DNA of 48,150 nt. It comes from an uncultured Rhodothermaceae bacterium. Lineage in GTDB: Bacteria > Bacteroidota > Rhodothermia > Rhodothermales > Salinibacteraceae. The stretch lies in contig CAJXLX010000010.1 in assembly GCA_913056335.1 (NCBI GenBank), positions 1-48,150 on the forward strand. Reading direction: 5' to 3'. Under the pieces are notes generated by a model, which saw nothing but the letters and a program-made list of their open reading frames with translations, was not told the DNA's origin and made no database searches. Made by a program: the position numbers and the translations under genes. How positions within the stretch are numbered: the stretch's first letter is position 1; each line of letters opens with the position of its first letter. This document shows positions 1 through 8,415 of this stretch, in pieces.

Positions 1-324
1 GTGCCCGCCGATGAGCGTCCGCCCATTACGTGGAGCGCGCTCGACACGCCCAGTTTGTCTGAGGAAGAACACACAGGCGCTGCATCTCCCAACGAACCGG
101 ATGCAGCTTCAGAGGCCCCCACCGCCCCTACAGCATCGGCCTCCGCTCCCGATGAGACTGCCCCCTCCACCAACGTACGCAACGACGAGGTGCGCCAGTG
201 GATCGCCGCCCTGCGCCAGGCTGCGCCCCACACGCCTGCCGCCCAGCGCGCCGCCCAGCGCGTACTGAAGCATATCCACGCCGCCAACGCTTCCCTCCTG
301 ACCCCCTTCTCGACTGATGCCTGA
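1..324 (+). CDS. Hypothetical protein, probably 5'-truncated by the window edge
   Basis: The frame is open from base 1 and ends at 322-324, so the true start may lie upstream; the GTG at base 1 is only the first possible codon in view. The visible 107 residues are Ala/Pro/Thr/Glu-rich and probably disordered for about 60 residues. A short amphipathic helical tail with repeated Ala/Gln/Arg follows (roughly residues 62-95). No domain is recognised. Its stop overlaps the next gene's ATG by 8 bases, indicating translational coupling, so the two products probably belong to one operon. No function is assigned. Confidence 0.5.
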   Translation: MPADERPPITWSALDTPSLSEEEHTGAASPNEPDAASEAPTAPTASASAPDETAPSTNVRNDEVRQWIAALRQAAPHTPAAQRAAQRVLKHIHAANASLLTPFSTDA

Positions 325-1180
325 CGACGTGCCGCCTTCGGGCGCTGACGCCTCCAACACGGATGAACCCCTCGACTTTGCCGAGGCCGCTGAGACCCTG
401 GTGGCCCTGCAAGAGCAATTGGGTCGCTTTGAGCACCTTACGCGCACCCTGGGCGATGTAGCAGACTCGGGGGCCGAACTCGCAAGCGCCTCCGAAGCCC
501 TGGCCAAGGCCCAGCAGCGCCTGGCCGAGCAGACGCAAGAGCCCTCCGACATCAACGCGAGCGTAGCGCAGTCGGTAGCGGCGCTGCACGAGTCGGTGCG
601 CTCGCTCAATGCGGGCATGCAAGACATCATGGAGGAGGTGGGCACGCAAGGCGGTGCCAGCGGTACACCGCGGCGCCGCACAGGCGGAAGCGACCCGTGG
701 AACGCCGCCACCTTCAGCATCCTAACGGGCATTGCACTGGTGCTTATCGTCGTGATTGTCCAATGGCAGACGCTGGATCTCACAGCGCTTGAGGGCGCTC
801 CGCCCCCGTCTAATGAAGCCCCGGAGCCTGAGCCCCAGACGATTGTAGAGCAGACGCTGTATCCGCATCAGGAGCCGATCATCCAGGTTGAAGACCTCCG
901 CGTGCAGGTGCTCAACGGCGTGGGACAGGCGGGACTGGCCTCGCGGTACCAGGAGCGCATTGAAAATATCGGCGCTCAGGTACCCGAAATCGGCAACCTG
1001 CCCACCGGCACCGCGCCCGAAACGACCATCTACTTGCATCGCAACGCCTTCGACATGGCCGAGATCATCGCCGATGCTCTGGGCCTGGACCGCCGCCGCA
1101 TCGTCCCCGGCCCGCCCGCCAGCGAAGCCGCTGTGGATCTTACGCTCGTCGTCGGGCGCGATTATCAGACGTTGGAGTAG
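317..1180 (+). CDS. LytR C-terminal domain membrane protein
   Basis: 287 residues. An acidic N-terminal part (1-110) has Ala/Gln/Glu-rich heptad-like stretches that suggest a coiled coil. One transmembrane helix follows (about 131-149), then a Pro/Glu linker. The C-terminal domain (about 193-284) begins with the VQVLNGVG motif typical of the LytR_C family and ends with a VDLTLVVGRDY strand. In that family this small alpha/beta domain sits on the outer side of the membrane and is associated with cell-envelope proteins; its biochemical role is not settled. No LytR-Cps2A-Psr catalytic domain is present. The start ATG at 317 overlaps the stop of the preceding gene. The fold call is good; the function is unknown. 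Confidence 0.75.
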   Translation: MPDDVPPSGADASNTDEPLDFAEAAETLVALQEQLGRFEHLTRTLGDVADSGAELASASEALAKAQQRLAEQTQEPSDINASVAQSVAALHESVRSLNAGMQDIMEEVGTQGGASGTPRRRTGGSDPWNAATFSILTGIALVLIVVIVQWQTLDLTALEGAPPPSNEAPEPEPQTIVEQTLYPHQEPIIQVEDLRVQVLNGVGQAGLASRYQERIENIGAQVPEIGNLPTGTAPETTIYLHRNAFDMAEIIADALGLDRRRIVPGPPASEAAVDLTLVVGRDYQTLE

Positions 1181-1246
1181 GCGGCGAGAGGGGGCTGGTC
1201 TGCATCCGCCCGAGCCCAACACCCTGCGTCATCCTGACGCTTATCG

Positions 1247-1289
1247 GGCGGAAAGATCCCAACGCCCCCCTGCACGCCCGGCACGTACC
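1247..1289 (+). repeat. Intergenic direct repeat, copy 1 (left edge of island)
   Basis: About 40 bases containing GGAAAGATCCCAACGCC followed by CGGCACG. A diverged copy in the same orientation lies at 11731-11775 (GGAAGAACCCTAACGCC ... CGGCACG). The two copies lie just outside the methyltransferase-to-helicase block. The alignment was made by eye, with roughly four of five bases matching over the core. Confidence 0.5.
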
Positions 1290-1418
1290 TTCTTGTAGGG
1301 CCCACTCCTGTTGCACGGAGACCGACGCCCCCACCCATGCCCTGCCATTGGATCCAGCCGTCCCACAAGCCATTCACACGACTACGCTGTTGCCCCTCCA
1401 CCCATCCCACACATCTGC

Positions 1419-4400
1419 ATGACCACTCGCGAAGCCCGGCGCCTCATCACCCGCACGTTCGAGCAGTCCTACGACGAAGCCACCGTGCGGCAGTTCGTGC
1501 AGAACTTGCTCGTGGGGGCCGAGATGAAGCACCGCAACCACCGCTCGGGCTCGATGATCTACGCCGCCTTCCGTGATCACATCGCCCAGTACAAGCGGCT
1601 GGCCAAGTACGTGGATCCCAGCGGACAGGAACTTGACGTGCTCGCTGTGAAGCTCAACGCGCCGCACAAGCTCGAACGCGCCCGCACCATGCAGCGCAAC
1701 TTCGTAGCCACGTACCTCAACGACGACAGCCGCCCGTTCCGCGAGGCTGCGCTCGTCGCCTACTACGCCGATGGCACCGACGCCTGGCGGCTCTCGCTGG
1801 TACAGCTGGAGTATCGTACCGTCATTGCCGATGATGGCACCGTGGGCACCGAAAAAGAGCTCACGCCCGTCCGCTACTCCTTCCTGGTCGGGCCCGATGA
1901 GCCCACCCACACGCCCGAGCGCCAGTTCGAGGGACTCGTACAGCAGGAATCCAGCCCCACGCTCGATGCGCTGCATACCGCGTTCGACCTCGACGTGGTC
2001 ACCGAAGCCTTCTTCGAGGCGTACCGCGATCACTACCTGACGCTGGCCGATGCCGTACAGACCGCCTGCCAGGCGCATCCCGCTACGCAACAGGAGTTTG
2101 AGCGCTGCACCATTGCGCCGGCTGACTTTGCAAAGAAACTGCTGGGCCAGCTCGTCTTCCTCTACTTCCTCCAGAAAAAAGGGTGGCTCGGTGTGCGTCA
2201 GAGCGACGAATGGGGCGACGGACCGACCGACTTTCTGCGCCGCCTCTACGACCAGGAGTACGTTGCGTACAACGCGTTCTACACCGATATTCTCGACCCG
2301 CTCTTCTATGACGCGCTGGCTACCGACCGGGGGCGTGGCAACTACTTTGGCCGCCTGGACTGCCGCATCCCGTTCCTGAACGGCGGCCTCTTTCAGCCGC
2401 TTAACGACTTTCGGCGGGGGCGCGTAGATCTCGACCTCCCCAACGACGTGTTCGGCGCGATCTTCGACACGTTCGACCGCTACAACTTTACCGTGCGCGA
2501 AGACGAGCCGCTCGATAAGGAGGTGGCCGTAGACCCCGAAATGCTCGGCAAGGTGTTCGAGAAGATGCTCGATGTGAGCGAGCGCAAGGAGCACGGCGCC
2601 TTCTACACGCCGCGCGATATTGTGCACTACATGTGCCAGGAAAGCCTCATTGACCACCTCGACAGCGCCCTCAACACAAAAGAAACCAGCCTGGGCACGC
2701 ACGCCGGTCAGCAGAACGCGTTTGGCCCGGCCCCCGGCGCACAGGGCACGCTCTCGGGGTCGGCCTACACCGAAACCATCGACCGGGCGGCCCTTACGGC
2801 GCTGGTGCGCGAGGGCCAAAGCTGGCGCGAACACGACCGGCGCGTGCGTAGCGGCAGCCATCCCGAGGGCGGTAAGTACGACGGCACCTACCGCGCCCCC
2901 GCCGCCATTCGCACCCATGCCGCGGCCCTTGACGCGTGCCTGGCTGACCTCAAAATCTGCGATCCAGCGGTGGGCTCGGGCGCCTTTCCGGTGGGCATGA
3001 TGCAAGAAATCGTACAGGCCCGCCGTGTGCTGGCTACCTATCTCGACGACGACACCGACCGCTCGGCCTATGCGCTCAAGCGCCACGCCATTCAGCACAC
3101 CATTCACGGCGTTGACATCGAACCCAGCGCGGTCGACATTGCCCAACTGCGCCTATGGCTCTCGCTCGTGGTCGACGAAGACGACTTCACGCAGATCAAG
3201 CCGCTGCCCAACCTCCGCTACAAAATTGTACAGGGGGATGCGCTCAGTCAGATGCAGCGGACCCTGGCGAACAACGAACAGGAGGAGCGCCTCTACACGC
3301 TCATGGAGCGCTACGTAAGCACCGCCTATCCCTCCGAAAAAGAGCGGCTACAAGACGAAATCGATGCGCTGCTCGACACGCTCATGGGCAACGACGGCTT
3401 CGATCTGCGCATCCACTTCGGCGCGGTGTGGAAGGCGCAAGAGGGCTTCGACATTGTCATTGGCAACCCGCCCTACGTGCGACAGGAAACGCTCTCCGCA
3501 TCCCAAAAAGAGACCTACAAAGCGCAGTACAACCGCACCTACTACGGCAGTGCCGACCTCTATGTCTACTTCATGGAGCGCGGCATGCAGCTGCTGCGCC
3601 CCAACGGCGTGTTCTGCTACATCGTGTCGAACAAGTGGATGCGGGCGCGCTACGGCAAACACCTGCGCAGCTACATGGAAACGAAGCGCCTGGTGGAGCT
3701 CGTCGACTTTGGCGACCTGCCCGTGTTTCAGGGCACCACCGCGTATCCGTGCATCGTGCGGATGCACAAGGCCGGGCCGAACGAATCGTTTCAGGCGGTC
3801 GAGGTCGATGCGCTCGACTACGACGCCCTGCCCACCTACGTGCAGACCAACCGCTTTGAGGTGCTTACGCGCTCGCTTCAACCGAAAGGCTGGTCGCTCG
3901 TCAACAAGCGCACCCAGCGCCTGCTGGATGCGATGCAGGACACCGGCACCCCGCTGGGCGACTACCTGGAGACGCGTGATCTGGATCTGTATCGAGGCGT
4001 GCTGACCGGACTCAACAAGGCGTTCGTGATTGATGCGGATACGCGGCGCGACCTGATCGACGCCGACCCGAGCAGCGCCGCCCTCATCAAACCGTTTCTG
4101 AAAGGCCGCGACATCAACCGCTACCAGCCGCCCGAGCCGCGCTACTACGTGATCTTTGCTCGGCGCGGGGTGGATATCGACGCATACCCGGCCATCAAGG
4201 AGCATCTGCTTCAGTACAAAGAGCAACTCATGCCCAAGCACCGCGACTGGCCCTCTGGCAAAAAATGGCCGGGACGAAAGCCAGGGGCCTACGAGTGGTA
4301 CGAAATTCAGGACACCGTGGCGTACTACGAGATTTTTGAATCGGCGAAGCTCATACTGCCCGACATTGCAAAACGGGCACAGGTTACGCTGGATACCGAC

Positions 4401-4814
4401 GGCGGGCTGTACTGCGTAAACAAGGCATACGTAATTGGAACCGACAGCCGCTATCTGTTAGGATTGCTCAACTCGCGGCTGCTTCTTTTCGTTTACGAAA
4501 CCATGTCTGCCAAATACAGGGGCGACTATCTGCGCTTCATCAAGCAATACCTGGAGCGTCTTCCCATCTACGAGGTACCGTCTGGCGACACGGCGCAGCA
4601 GACGCGCACGCAGATCGAGAACTTGGTGCAGGACCAACTGGACCAGCACGCAGCCCGCGCCCAGGCCGCCACCGAGTCCGAAGAGGCCGCCTGTGCAGAG
4701 GCCATCGCCGCCACCGACGCCGCGATCAACGACCTCGTGTACGCCCTGTACGGCCTGAGCAATGCCGAGATTGCCCTGGTCGAAGCCGCCACCGCCGATG
4801 CTATTGACGGGTAG
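1419..4814 (+). CDS. Eco57I/type IIG-like N6-adenine DNA methyltransferase
   Basis: 1131 residues from ATG 1419. The frame stays open upstream to about 1311, but those residues are Pro/His-rich and unlike the family. The SAM-binding motif DPAVGSGAF is at 515-523, and the N6-adenine methyltransferase catalytic motif NPPY is at 683-686. The C-terminal third resembles the TaqI-type target-recognition domain. The N-terminal region (about 60-200) carries a conserved WRLSLVQLEY / RYSFLVGP block seen in type IIG-like enzymes. I cannot identify a PD-(D/E)XK nuclease centre with certainty. It should modify host DNA for self/non-self discrimination. Its partner is probably the PLD-SNF2 helicase at 8416, from which it is separated by four AT-richer genes. 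A canonical DISARM drmMI assignment is possible but unsupported without drmA/B/C nearby. Confidence 0.85.
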   Translation: MTTREARRLITRTFEQSYDEATVRQFVQNLLVGAEMKHRNHRSGSMIYAAFRDHIAQYKRLAKYVDPSGQELDVLAVKLNAPHKLERARTMQRNFVATYLNDDSRPFREAALVAYYADGTDAWRLSLVQLEYRTVIADDGTVGTEKELTPVRYSFLVGPDEPTHTPERQFEGLVQQESSPTLDALHTAFDLDVVTEAFFEAYRDHYLTLADAVQTACQAHPATQQEFERCTIAPADFAKKLLGQLVFLYFLQKKGWLGVRQSDEWGDGPTDFLRRLYDQEYVAYNAFYTDILDPLFYDALATDRGRGNYFGRLDCRIPFLNGGLFQPLNDFRRGRVDLDLPNDVFGAIFDTFDRYNFTVREDEPLDKEVAVDPEMLGKVFEKMLDVSERKEHGAFYTPRDIVHYMCQESLIDHLDSALNTKETSLGTHAGQQNAFGPAPGAQGTLSGSAYTETIDRAALTALVREGQSWREHDRRVRSGSHPEGGKYDGTYRAPAAIRTHAAALDACLADLKICDPAVGSGAFPVGMMQEIVQARRVLATYLDDDTDRSAYALKRHAIQHTIHGVDIEPSAVDIAQLRLWLSLVVDEDDFTQIKPLPNLRYKIVQGDALSQMQRTLANNEQEERLYTLMERYVSTAYPSEKERLQDEIDALLDTLMGNDGFDLRIHFGAVWKAQEGFDIVIGNPPYVRQETLSASQKETYKAQYNRTYYGSADLYVYFMERGMQLLRPNGVFCYIVSNKWMRARYGKHLRSYMETKRLVELVDFGDLPVFQGTTAYPCIVRMHKAGPNESFQAVEVDALDYDALPTYVQTNRFEVLTRSLQPKGWSLVNKRTQRLLDAMQDTGTPLGDYLETRDLDLYRGVLTGLNKAFVIDADTRRDLIDADPSSAALIKPFLKGRDINRYQPPEPRYYVIFARRGVDIDAYPAIKEHLLQYKEQLMPKHRDWPSGKKWPGRKPGAYEWYEIQDTVAYYEIFESAKLILPDIAKRAQVTLDTDGGLYCVNKAYVIGTDSRYLLGLLNSRLLLFVYETMSAKYRGDYLRFIKQYLERLPIYEVPSGDTAQQTRTQIENLVQDQLDQHAARAQAATESEEAACAEAIAATDAAINDLVYALYGLSNAEIALVEAATADAIDG

Positions 4815-4841
4815 GTGCGTGCGCCTCCAACTGGGCGGCGC

Positions 4842-4900
4842 TGAGATGCTTTACTTCGTTCAGCATGACTGGGATGGGGGAACGCTTTATGAGTCAGGCA
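4842..4900 (+). repeat. Intergenic direct repeat, copy A, directly after the methyltransferase
   Basis: About 59 bases starting TGAGATGCTTTACTTCGTTC and ending GAGTCAGGCA. A copy in the same orientation lies at 11837-11897, and most positions match by eye. On the minus strand it reads as the widespread intergenic type containing GTCATGCTGAACG. The two copies bracket 4944-11631, that is, the four inserted genes plus the helicase. Confidence 0.65.
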
Positions 4901-4943
4901 CCACACACTGCGAATAGTCACTGAATCACAACAGCAACACCTT

Positions 4944-5858
4944 ATGAACGGAGAATACCGGGTCGATGGACGAAAGGTTGGAGCGCTGCGTATTGAACCA
5001 AACCGGGTACACGGTCGAAATGGAGATACATTCCCGGAGATTGTGATTAATGGGCTCCTGGAGCTTCAACCGCTGGAGAGTAACTACAAAGATGAAAACG
5101 GGATACGTGAGCAGTACCCCTACACCGTAACAGAAATAACAGGCGATCTATGCCTGAATGACAATCGAAACAGCAGAAGCGCCGGTCAACGTGTGTGCAG
5201 GCTGGAGGCCGACAGTTTTGGTCCACACCATGTTTCTCGCTCAACAGAACAGAGTATACGTTTGACAGGACGGTTGTCGCCCTACGACGTGAAGCAATTA
5301 AACGAGCAGCGGGGCAGATCGGACTTCCACCTCACAATCAAAACGGCACTGACGTTATGTTTTGACGAGTTGACAGATGACCGTGTACACAAGTTTGAAC
5401 GTCTGCGAGAAAATATTGGGCTCATCATACCGCGCTCCACGTGGGTTGACAAGGTCTACCCGAAGCTTGGAGGCCCAGACGTGTTCGTCATTGAGATTCC
5501 GAGAGGAGAGCGCTCCATCGAAGACGCGTGGAAGAAAATAGAAGCTGCAGAGAAGGCATACGGGAATCTCGATATACAAGGTGTTTATTCAAACTGTCGA
5601 GAAGCTTTAAATATTTTGGATCGACGTGTGAAGGAACACCTGGGGGCAAAAAGCTGCAACTACACACTCCGTTGGGAGCGAGCGTACAGCGATGCACAGA
5701 ATCACGCTTCCTTTGGTTTGCATCACGATGAGATCAAAAGCAATGCGAACTGCGAGAAGCCCGAGCACTTCATTCTAACGCGTGCGGATATGGATGCGGT
5801 ACTGCTTCGCACGCAGTCGCTCCTCAAGCTGGCCGAGGCACTCGTTCAGGAGCGGTAG
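4944..5858 (+). CDS. Hypothetical island protein with helical, HEPN-like C-terminus
   Basis: 304 residues from ATG 4944; no strong ribosome-binding site. The N-terminal half (about 1-125) is beta-rich and contains a 'LTGRLSPYDVKQLNEQR' segment. The middle (about 130-170) has an IPRSTWVDKVYPKLGG stretch recalling proteins with an 'IP.S.W' element. The last 130 residues are mostly helical, with an A-x-Y-x-N...CREALNIL pattern like the all-alpha HEPN-type tails common in defence proteins. The characteristic RxxxxH nuclease motif is not evident, so this is a resemblance, not a call. Codons are noticeably AT-richer than those of the flanking methyltransferase and helicase. No function is assigned; a role in sensing or toxicity within the island is an inference. 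Confidence 0.7.
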   Translation: MNGEYRVDGRKVGALRIEPNRVHGRNGDTFPEIVINGLLELQPLESNYKDENGIREQYPYTVTEITGDLCLNDNRNSRSAGQRVCRLEADSFGPHHVSRSTEQSIRLTGRLSPYDVKQLNEQRGRSDFHLTIKTALTLCFDELTDDRVHKFERLRENIGLIIPRSTWVDKVYPKLGGPDVFVIEIPRGERSIEDAWKKIEAAEKAYGNLDIQGVYSNCREALNILDRRVKEHLGAKSCNYTLRWERAYSDAQNHASFGLHHDEIKSNANCEKPEHFILTRADMDAVLLRTQSLLKLAEALVQER

Positions 5859-5910
5859 GTGGACATAGCTTTGCACATTTGCGTTAAAGCAACAACTATT
5901 CAAACTGCCT

Positions 5911-7260
5911 ATGGGAAAGAGCGACGCAGACGAAAAAGCACGTCAGAAGCGCCGACAGAAAAAGATTGAGCGGAACCGGCGTAAACGAAAAAAGAAGTTA
6001 GCAAATCGAAGAAAATCGTACGGCTCTCCGATGCGTCCGGGGACGCCCAAACCCCCAAAAGTCACAAAAAAGAGAGTAAAAGAGATTAGAGAACGGCTTC
6101 GCTTTTACCGAGAAAAGGCAGAGCTTTCGCAAGGGCTTATAGCCAAACAGTTCAAGAATGAGGTCCAATTTCCAACATCTTTCTCACTCATCGAGAACCC
6201 CAATTCGACTCTAAAAACCATAGGAGAGCTTGTCCAAACCTGCTCCCGTAGAAAAAGAGGACGGGTTATCTTAGACCAAAGAAAATGTGAGCGAATTGAC
6301 TATGGCGCACAATCGCTGGTGAGCATGATCATAAAAGCAGGAGCACAGGGGCTCAGAAACAAGATCGAAGGTGCCTTTCCAGAGAATGATCTACTACGCA
6401 AAACGGTGTATGCGACGGGTCTACCGAAGGAACTTGATCTTGACCCCCTGCCAGAGTTTGAACATTACCCGCTTCAAACAGGGAGAAAGAATATAGACCG
6501 CGGGCATACGAGTAGCAGTAAGGAAAGAGAAACAGGAAACTTTGTTGCCCACATCGATAGATGTTTGAAACGGCAGGAATACGCTCTTTCATGGAATGGG
6601 AAAAATTATTTAGGAGAGTTGGTGAGCGAGGTTATTGGGAATGCGGAAGACCATGGTCAGCGAGACGAATGGTGGATCGGGGGTTATATGTACGACCCTG
6701 GCGAAAATGAACGTGGCGACTGCTACTTCACTGTGTTCAACTTAGGACAGACTATCTATCAGTCGTTACAGAATCTTCCTGGAGATGCAGAACTCCGAAA
6801 AGACATGGATACGTTGGTCGACAAGCACACTTCCTTCTTTGCCCGTAGGACAACCTATGGCCGCCCTCAACTGGAAACGCTGTATGCACTTCAACAAGGA
6901 GTGAGTAGATTCAAAACAGGTCGCGAGAGTGTAGCTCCAGATCGGGGGCAGGGTACCGTTGACATGATTACACACTTCCAACAGCTTGGCCAGACGGATG
7001 AAAAGGGGATTGAGCCTCAGATGTGTCTGATCTCTGGTGACACATACATTCGATTTGATGAGAACTACGACATGCAAGAAAGCAAGGACGGTCGCAAGAT
7101 TATCGCATTCAATTCGGATAATGACCTGCGACAGCCGCCGGACAGACGGAACGTGCGTAAACTAAACTGGTTTTTCCCAGGCACAGTAATAAGCGGTCGG
7201 TTTTATATCGACCCTCGTTACCTTTCCAGAGAGAACGGTGGCCACTATGAAAGTAATTGA
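5911..7260 (+). CDS. STAS domain + GHKL ATPase protein (partner-switch-like)
   Basis: 449 residues. Residues 1-60 are extremely Lys/Arg-rich and may bind nucleic acid. Residues about 85-180 look like a STAS domain: FSLIENP, then the strand GRVILDQRKCERIDYGA, helices and a late TGLPKEL turn. Residues about 215-435 look like a GHKL ATPase: N-box ELVSEVIGNAEDHG (E240, N244, H248), a G1-like FNLGQTI (276-282), a glycine-rich RGQGTVDM lid region (345-352) and a following LISGDTYI strand. The classical DNGxG box is degenerate. Known STAS/GHKL pairs work as anti-sigma/anti-anti-sigma switches; here the two are fused and followed by a separate STAS-like gene. Arg is often AGA and Lys AAA, unlike neighbouring host genes, suggesting transfer. 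The catalytic status of the ATPase is uncertain. Confidence 0.75.
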   Translation: MGKSDADEKARQKRRQKKIERNRRKRKKKLANRRKSYGSPMRPGTPKPPKVTKKRVKEIRERLRFYREKAELSQGLIAKQFKNEVQFPTSFSLIENPNSTLKTIGELVQTCSRRKRGRVILDQRKCERIDYGAQSLVSMIIKAGAQGLRNKIEGAFPENDLLRKTVYATGLPKELDLDPLPEFEHYPLQTGRKNIDRGHTSSSKERETGNFVAHIDRCLKRQEYALSWNGKNYLGELVSEVIGNAEDHGQRDEWWIGGYMYDPGENERGDCYFTVFNLGQTIYQSLQNLPGDAELRKDMDTLVDKHTSFFARRTTYGRPQLETLYALQQGVSRFKTGRESVAPDRGQGTVDMITHFQQLGQTDEKGIEPQMCLISGDTYIRFDENYDMQESKDGRKIIAFNSDNDLRQPPDRRNVRKLNWFFPGTVISGRFYIDPRYLSRENGGHYESN

Positions 7261-7567
7261 TCTTGATGACCACCGAGATAGCGATGTCCCTGTACTGTCT
7301 GGACGTGGACGAGGCGAGGCTGTGCGCAAATCGACGCGTCTGGATTCGATTGATGAGACAGAAGAGAAGATTGTTGTTCGTATCCCCGAAGACGTGTATG
7401 TAGTTGCCTCATCATTTCTTCTTGGCCTGCTTGGCCCTTCAATTCGTAAATTGGAAGAGAATAGGTTCCGCAGCCGATTTCGTTTTGAGGGAGGAGTCAA
7501 CGAGGCAGCGCTCAGTTACGCAATTCGTGAGGCATTACGATCAGAAAGCCCACTTAGCAAGGTGTAA
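7247..7567 (+). CDS. STAS-like DUF4325 protein
   Basis: 106 residues from ATG 7247; a GTG at 7238 is an alternative start. The ATG lies inside the end of the STAS-GHKL gene, overlapping it by 14 bases, so the two are translationally coupled. Features typical of DUF4325 are visible: an early SGRGRGEAVRKS block (about 18-29), an IVVRIPEDVYVVASSFL strand-loop with the SSFL signature (about 42-58) and a closing helix. DUF4325 proteins usually sit next to GHKL ATPases and are thought to act like anti-anti-sigma partners. Here the expected partner is the upstream product. Confidence 0.8.
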   Translation: MKVIDLDDHRDSDVPVLSGRGRGEAVRKSTRLDSIDETEEKIVVRIPEDVYVVASSFLLGLLGPSIRKLEENRFRSRFRFEGGVNEAALSYAIREALRSESPLSKV

Positions 7568-7600
7568 ATCAAGCTTGTTTCAAGTCATAGAGAGGGTTTC

Positions 7601-8176
7601 GTGGAAGAGTGCTCTGCTAATTTTGTATCTACAATATCGACAGTTGCGTCCACAATTTTTGCTGCGGTAGCAGCTATGGCAGCCGCCTACAGCGCCTATC
7701 AAGCATATCGAGAGTGGAGGAGAGCACAAGACAATCGAAAACTTGAAACGCAGAGTCGCTACTATCGCGTAGCTGTAGCTGACCCGTCAATAGAAGCAGT
7801 TGAATATTTCCGTGTTAAGGCTCGTGAGGTATTTGAAGATAAAATCGCGACTATCCAGGACCTGCACGATTCCAATGTCTCAATTGAAAAAGTGAAATCA
7901 GAGAAAGAGAAACTTGCAGATCAGTACCAAACTCATTTCGTCCGTATGGAAGATGCGGTCAAGTCAGCTGTGTCGGGATGGGACGAAACGCTTTATGACG
8001 ATGCAGAAAGTATATTAGATGATGTTTTAGAAGACGTACTCAATTCGACCCTTCCCAAAATTGTAGAAGATCCGTATGCTGATATTGCATGGAAGGCTCG
8101 CTTGAACGAGACGACTGGAAAGATCATTCGCTTTCTACGTGATAAAGACCCTATTTTGAAAGACTTTGATCAATGA
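7601..8176 (+). CDS. Small membrane-anchored coiled-coil protein, hypothetical
   Basis: 191 residues from GTG 7601, preceded by a purine-rich GAGAGGG that favours this start. An Ala-rich transmembrane segment spans about residues 10-33. A basic REWRRAQDNRK stretch follows, then a long acidic helical cytoplasmic region with a coiled-coil-like SIEKVKSEKEKLADQY segment (about 88-103). No enzymatic motif is seen. Base composition is AT-rich like the three preceding genes. By position it is the last gene of the inserted cluster before the helicase. A membrane effector or anchor role is possible but only inferred. Confidence 0.65.
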   Translation: MEECSANFVSTISTVASTIFAAVAAMAAAYSAYQAYREWRRAQDNRKLETQSRYYRVAVADPSIEAVEYFRVKAREVFEDKIATIQDLHDSNVSIEKVKSEKEKLADQYQTHFVRMEDAVKSAVSGWDETLYDDAESILDDVLEDVLNSTLPKIVEDPYADIAWKARLNETTGKIIRFLRDKDPILKDFDQ

Positions 8177-8415
8177 GACAGCCGTAGCTGTTCATTCTCT
8201 GCTTCTCTACAGCATGAGCACTTCTATGTCTTGAGGGAAGTCTTTCCCGTAAATGGGAGCACACTTGGCGGACAGGTCTCCAAGATTCGGAAGTTTAGGC
8301 TCTGTTCGTTCAAGCAACGCACGATTAACGCAGTCTGCACCAGTTGCACTCGAACCCATCGTGTGCTACGTTGAACGATGCATCGAGTCCTCATATCGCG
8401 CCGCACCGCCCGTTC

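Noticed and set aside
1374-3146. 590-codon open frame on the minus strand
   Set aside because: It lies antisense inside the methyltransferase gene, whose motifs are clear; GC-rich codon structure creates such mirror frames.
5911-6160. Helix-turn-helix in the STAS-GHKL protein (KEIRERLRFYREKAELSQ region)
   Set aside because: The segment leads into a STAS-like domain and lacks a clear second HTH helix; a basic helical tail is a better description.
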